Assembly (NCBI GenBank): GCA_947463755.1
Contig: CANHUK010000029.1
Coordinates: 1 to 9,996 of the forward strand
Source of the DNA: Chitinophagaceae bacterium
GTDB taxonomy: Bacteria > Bacteroidota > Bacteroidia > Chitinophagales > Chitinophagaceae
DNA: 9,996 bases
Reading direction: 5' to 3'
The translations under genes and the position numbers were made by a program. The notes under the pieces were generated by a model. It was not told where the DNA came from. It did not search any database and worked only from the letters and a program-made list of their open reading frames with translations. Below are positions 7,440 through 9,996 of this stretch, piece by piece; position 1 is the first letter of the stretch; every line of letters begins with the position of its first letter.

Positions 7440-9996
7440 ATGCGCTTTCTGCTCTACATCCTGGCCCCGGCCCTGCTTTCCCTGAATGCCCTCGGCCAGT
7501 CACTCCCCACACCACCCTCAGCCGTCACGAAGACGGGCAGATTTGGACTCCGGTACACGTTCGTAAGCACGACCGTCCAGCAGCAGTTGATCGATAACGA
7601 ACCCAATCACCGACTGAAGATCGAACACATCGCCGGCGGCATCAAGAACCGCATCACCATCAGCTTTACCGGACTGAATGCGGATGGCAGCGTTCCGAGC
7701 CTCTCTGGTGGCGGCTTCGCCGTCTTTCCGAACGGCGGTTACGCACACATGCGGCCCGGCGATACCACCGTCGTACAGGGTTGGTCGGCAGGCTGGCGCG
7801 AATGCAGTTGCATCACCGAAGGCGTTAATGACAAGATCGTCCGGTTCATCATATCCTATGATTCGACGTATTACGGACCGGACGGACTGCCGGACGGAAC
7901 GATCAACCTGCGTGACACGATCCTTCAGCCCATCAAGATCGTCCAAAAAACAGGCACCAATCTCTCAGATATTGCCAAGGCGATCCAGACCGATGCCAGC
8001 CAGACCATTTCAGGATATTTTGTCATCCCACACTACATCAAGGCCACGACCAGCTTCAAGACGATCAGCATCGCCACAGATGCCAACAGCTGGCCACTAT
8101 TTCCGTCCAGCAGCAATCACATCCGGATGGTCGACTCCGCGGGTAACCAGTATGCATTCTTCAACCTGAAGGTGAACCCGCGGGGCGATTATCGTTTCTC
8201 CGCTGAGTTCTTGTCGTCCAGCGCCACGATCCATGTGCCGAATGCCAACATCGTCGTGCCGTCAGCCGCCTCCCACAGCGGGTTGTCTGCCACCGCCCTG
8301 CCCTATGGCAAAGCGCAGTTCACTATGGACTCTGTGATCAGTTACATGACCGAAACAGGTTTCTGGCGGGTGGTTTTTTCCCCGGGAGACAGCAGCGTGA
8401 CCGCATTCCCCGGCCAGGAGAACTGGTTCGGATCCACCACCGATGCAAAGAATGTATACCGGGCAAAGTCGAAGATCATGAAGTTCAGCGTGGCACAGGC
8501 CACCTACGGACAGAAACTTTGGGAACGCGCCCTTCCCTTCGAAACCTGGGGAGGCGCAGCGAGTACGGACGGTAAAGTGGTGGTTTACATGCTCAACCAG
8601 AGCGGACGGGAGGCCAACCTCCAGAACGATGTGAACATAGATTGGATCGGTGTCCTCGATGGTGCGACCGGTGCACGCAAATGGGGACTGCGCGGCAACC
8701 AGCAACTCATGGAGGGACTGGAAGTGGGCGTTTCTTCGAAGGGTGACTACATCGCCCTGGGCACCACCGGCAGCGGACGACTGACCTTGTACCGCAACAA
8801 CGGTGGTTCCGGCACGCTCATGTGGTCGAACGCCGCGGATTTCACCGGCGGAGACACGCACATCGGACAAGTCCGCAAGATCGTCTTCACGCCCGACGAC
8901 CAGTTTGTGTATGCCGGATGCGGCGACATGTTCCTGCGCAAGTACCGGGTATCCGACGGCTCGCTGGTATGGCGCGCGTACATTGGGGGATGGCCTTTTG
9001 TGAACGGGCTGGCCATCGCCAACGGATTCGTGGCCACCGGTACAAAGTCGAAGGACCGGACGCTGGTGCGGGAGTCGGACGGCTCGATCGTATATCTCTC
9101 CCCGATGTTCGGCTTTGATGCCAGTATGGACTCGGCATTCAACGGCCCCGTCTTTGGGTTCGGCCCCCTGGTCACCGACCGAAACACGGGACGCGCCATC
9201 GCCAGTGTCGGCGGAAATGCCGTCAAACACTCGATCCTGGAAGGACAGTTCGTTCTTCACACCGATACGCGGATGGATGTCTACAGCAGATATGGTGGCT
9301 CTCCACTGGTCGGCAAAGGCACCGGGATGGGTGGCGGAAACGGAGAAAACACACAGTCGGGGTGGGCAACACCCACCGGCGATCGTGTCATGCTTGCTGC
9401 CCGTGACCTGACAAGCGGCGTCTTCCCGCGGATAGGCCTGGCCTTTTTCAGATCCACCCGCAACATCAACCGGTATCCGACGATGGATTCGATCAGGGCC
9501 CGTACGATGAACATCGGCGATACCCTGCGCTTCAAGGTCACCTACCGCGATTTTGCAGATTACAACGTCGGAAGCACCGCGCTGGCCCTGTCGGTGAAAT
9601 CTGATACCAGCGGGCTCAAGACGATCCTACGCGGCGACTCGGTCATTGTTTACGCCAGTGGTTTCGCAGGGACCAGCTCCCTGACAGTGGCCGTTACCGA
9701 AACATCAACGGCAGAGAAATTTGCAGTATCAGAACGTGTACCCATCACCGTTAGTTGCAATGCACCCGCTACCCCCACGGCAACGGTTACCTCATACACC
9801 TACTGCGCCGGCGCCACGGCCACTGTGCTGACGGCCGTGCCGGCCACCGGCACAAGCCTTGTTTGGTACACCACGGCCACGGGTGGAAGCGGATCCGCCA
9901 CGGCCCCCGTTCCTTCCACCGCAACGGCCGGCACCTATACCTACTATGCCGCATCCGGCAACAACGGATGCGAAAGCACCCTTCGGTTAGCCATCA
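7440..9996 (+). CDS. Large secreted surface protein: PQQ/WD-like beta-propeller plus Ig-like region, C-terminus outside window
   Basis: The frame from ATG 7440 is open for 852 codons to the window end with no stop. It starts with a signal peptide (MRFLLYILAPALLSLNALGQ). Residues about 22-350 are beta-rich with a C-S-C (Cys122, Cys124) and match no family I recognise. Residues about 355-650 look like a beta-propeller: Trp361, Trp415, Trp462 and Trp511 recur every 47-54 residues in blade-like settings ('GQKLWERALPF', 'DGATGARKWGL', 'SGTLMWSNAA', 'SDGSLVWRAYIGG'). From about 773 a Thr/Ala-rich Ig-like region starts ('CNAPATPTATVTSYTYCAGA', Cys773, Cys789, Cys844) of the type found in Bacteroidota gliding/adhesin proteins exported by type IX secretion. 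A C-terminal sorting domain would lie beyond the window and is not seen. The upstream hairpin makes it a separate unit from the GH105 gene. The role (adhesin, or scaffold for carbohydrate binding) is inference. Confidence 0.85.
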   Translation, partial: MRFLLYILAPALLSLNALGQSLPTPPSAVTKTGRFGLRYTFVSTTVQQQLIDNEPNHRLKIEHIAGGIKNRITISFTGLNADGSVPSLSGGGFAVFPNGGYAHMRPGDTTVVQGWSAGWRECSCITEGVNDKIVRFIISYDSTYYGPDGLPDGTINLRDTILQPIKIVQKTGTNLSDIAKAIQTDASQTISGYFVIPHYIKATTSFKTISIATDANSWPLFPSSSNHIRMVDSAGNQYAFFNLKVNPRGDYRFSAEFLSSSATIHVPNANIVVPSAASHSGLSATALPYGKAQFTMDSVISYMTETGFWRVVFSPGDSSVTAFPGQENWFGSTTDAKNVYRAKSKIMKFSVAQATYGQKLWERALPFETWGGAASTDGKVVVYMLNQSGREANLQNDVNIDWIGVLDGATGARKWGLRGNQQLMEGLEVGVSSKGDYIALGTTGSGRLTLYRNNGGSGTLMWSNAADFTGGDTHIGQVRKIVFTPDDQFVYAGCGDMFLRKYRVSDGSLVWRAYIGGWPFVNGLAIANGFVATGTKSKDRTLVRESDGSIVYLSPMFGFDASMDSAFNGPVFGFGPLVTDRNTGRAIASVGGNAVKHSILEGQFVLHTDTRMDVYSRYGGSPLVGKGTGMGGGNGENTQSGWATPTGDRVMLAARDLTSGVFPRIGLAFFRSTRNINRYPTMDSIRARTMNIGDTLRFKVTYRDFADYNVGSTALALSVKSDTSGLKTILRGDSVIVYASGFAGTSSLTVAVTETSTAEKFAVSERVPITVSCNAPATPTATVTSYTYCAGATATVLTAVPATGTSLVWYTTATGGSGSATAPVPSTATAGTYTYYAASGNNGCESTLRLAI

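Noticed and set aside
7518..7946. A 142-residue minus-strand frame near the start of the large plus-strand gene.
   Set aside because: It overlaps the signal-bearing plus-strand gene and has no family resemblance.
8262..9260. A 332-residue minus-strand frame opposite the propeller protein.
   Set aside because: The plus-strand frame is open throughout, begins with a signal peptide and shows periodic propeller blades; the minus frame has no domain and is a codon-bias shadow.
1..9996. Mobile element, prophage, CRISPR or defence system.
   Set aside because: No transposase, integrase, terminal inverted repeats, spaced direct repeats or defence-gene motifs were seen; the genes fit ordinary Bacteroidota glycan-uptake and surface-protein content.

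Overview
The window looks like chromosomal DNA from a Bacteroidota bacterium, most likely a moderately GC-rich Chitinophagaceae-type soil or plant-associated member (lineage is inference). The evidence is a tandem SusC/SusD outer-membrane pair, lipoproteins with Bacteroidota-style signal sequences, signal peptides ending in G-A-Q or similar, weak or absent Shine-Dalgarno sites, and a large Ig-like surface protein of the kind these bacteria secrete.

Left part (1-5822, minus strand): a three-gene operon read right to left. It starts with a roughly 744-residue lipoprotein that I read as four FAS1 (fasciclin) modules. After 26 bases comes a 1089-residue SusC/RagA TonB-dependent transporter, and after 17 more bases a SusD/RagB lipoprotein cut by the window edge after 91 residues. 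SusC and SusD should form the lidded transporter that takes up a glycan or other oligomer. The FAS1 protein is probably a co-expressed accessory surface protein in the position often held by SusE/F-like or other glycan-binding proteins.

Middle (5823-7439): a 241-base divergent control region is followed on the plus strand by a secreted GH105/GH88-type unsaturated uronyl hydrolase (377 residues). It would remove the 4,5-unsaturated uronic acid left by polysaccharide lyases. Together with the divergent SusC/D operon it suggests a small locus for an acidic, lyase-cleaved polysaccharide such as a pectic rhamnogalacturonan, arabinogalactan or ulvan. The substrate cannot be fixed from this window, and no lyase is seen. 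An 18-base-pair hairpin closes the gene.

Right part (7440-9996, plus strand): a long open frame runs off the window end. It encodes a secreted protein with an unrecognised beta-rich N-terminal region, a PQQ/WD-like beta-propeller with regularly spaced tryptophans, and the beginning of a Thr/Ala-rich Ig-like region with cysteines. It is probably a cell-surface or type IX-secreted protein, and its link to the polysaccharide locus is unproven.

The long ORFs opposite the real genes are codon-bias shadows and are left out. I see no tRNA, rRNA, CRISPR array, insertion sequence or integrase in the window.
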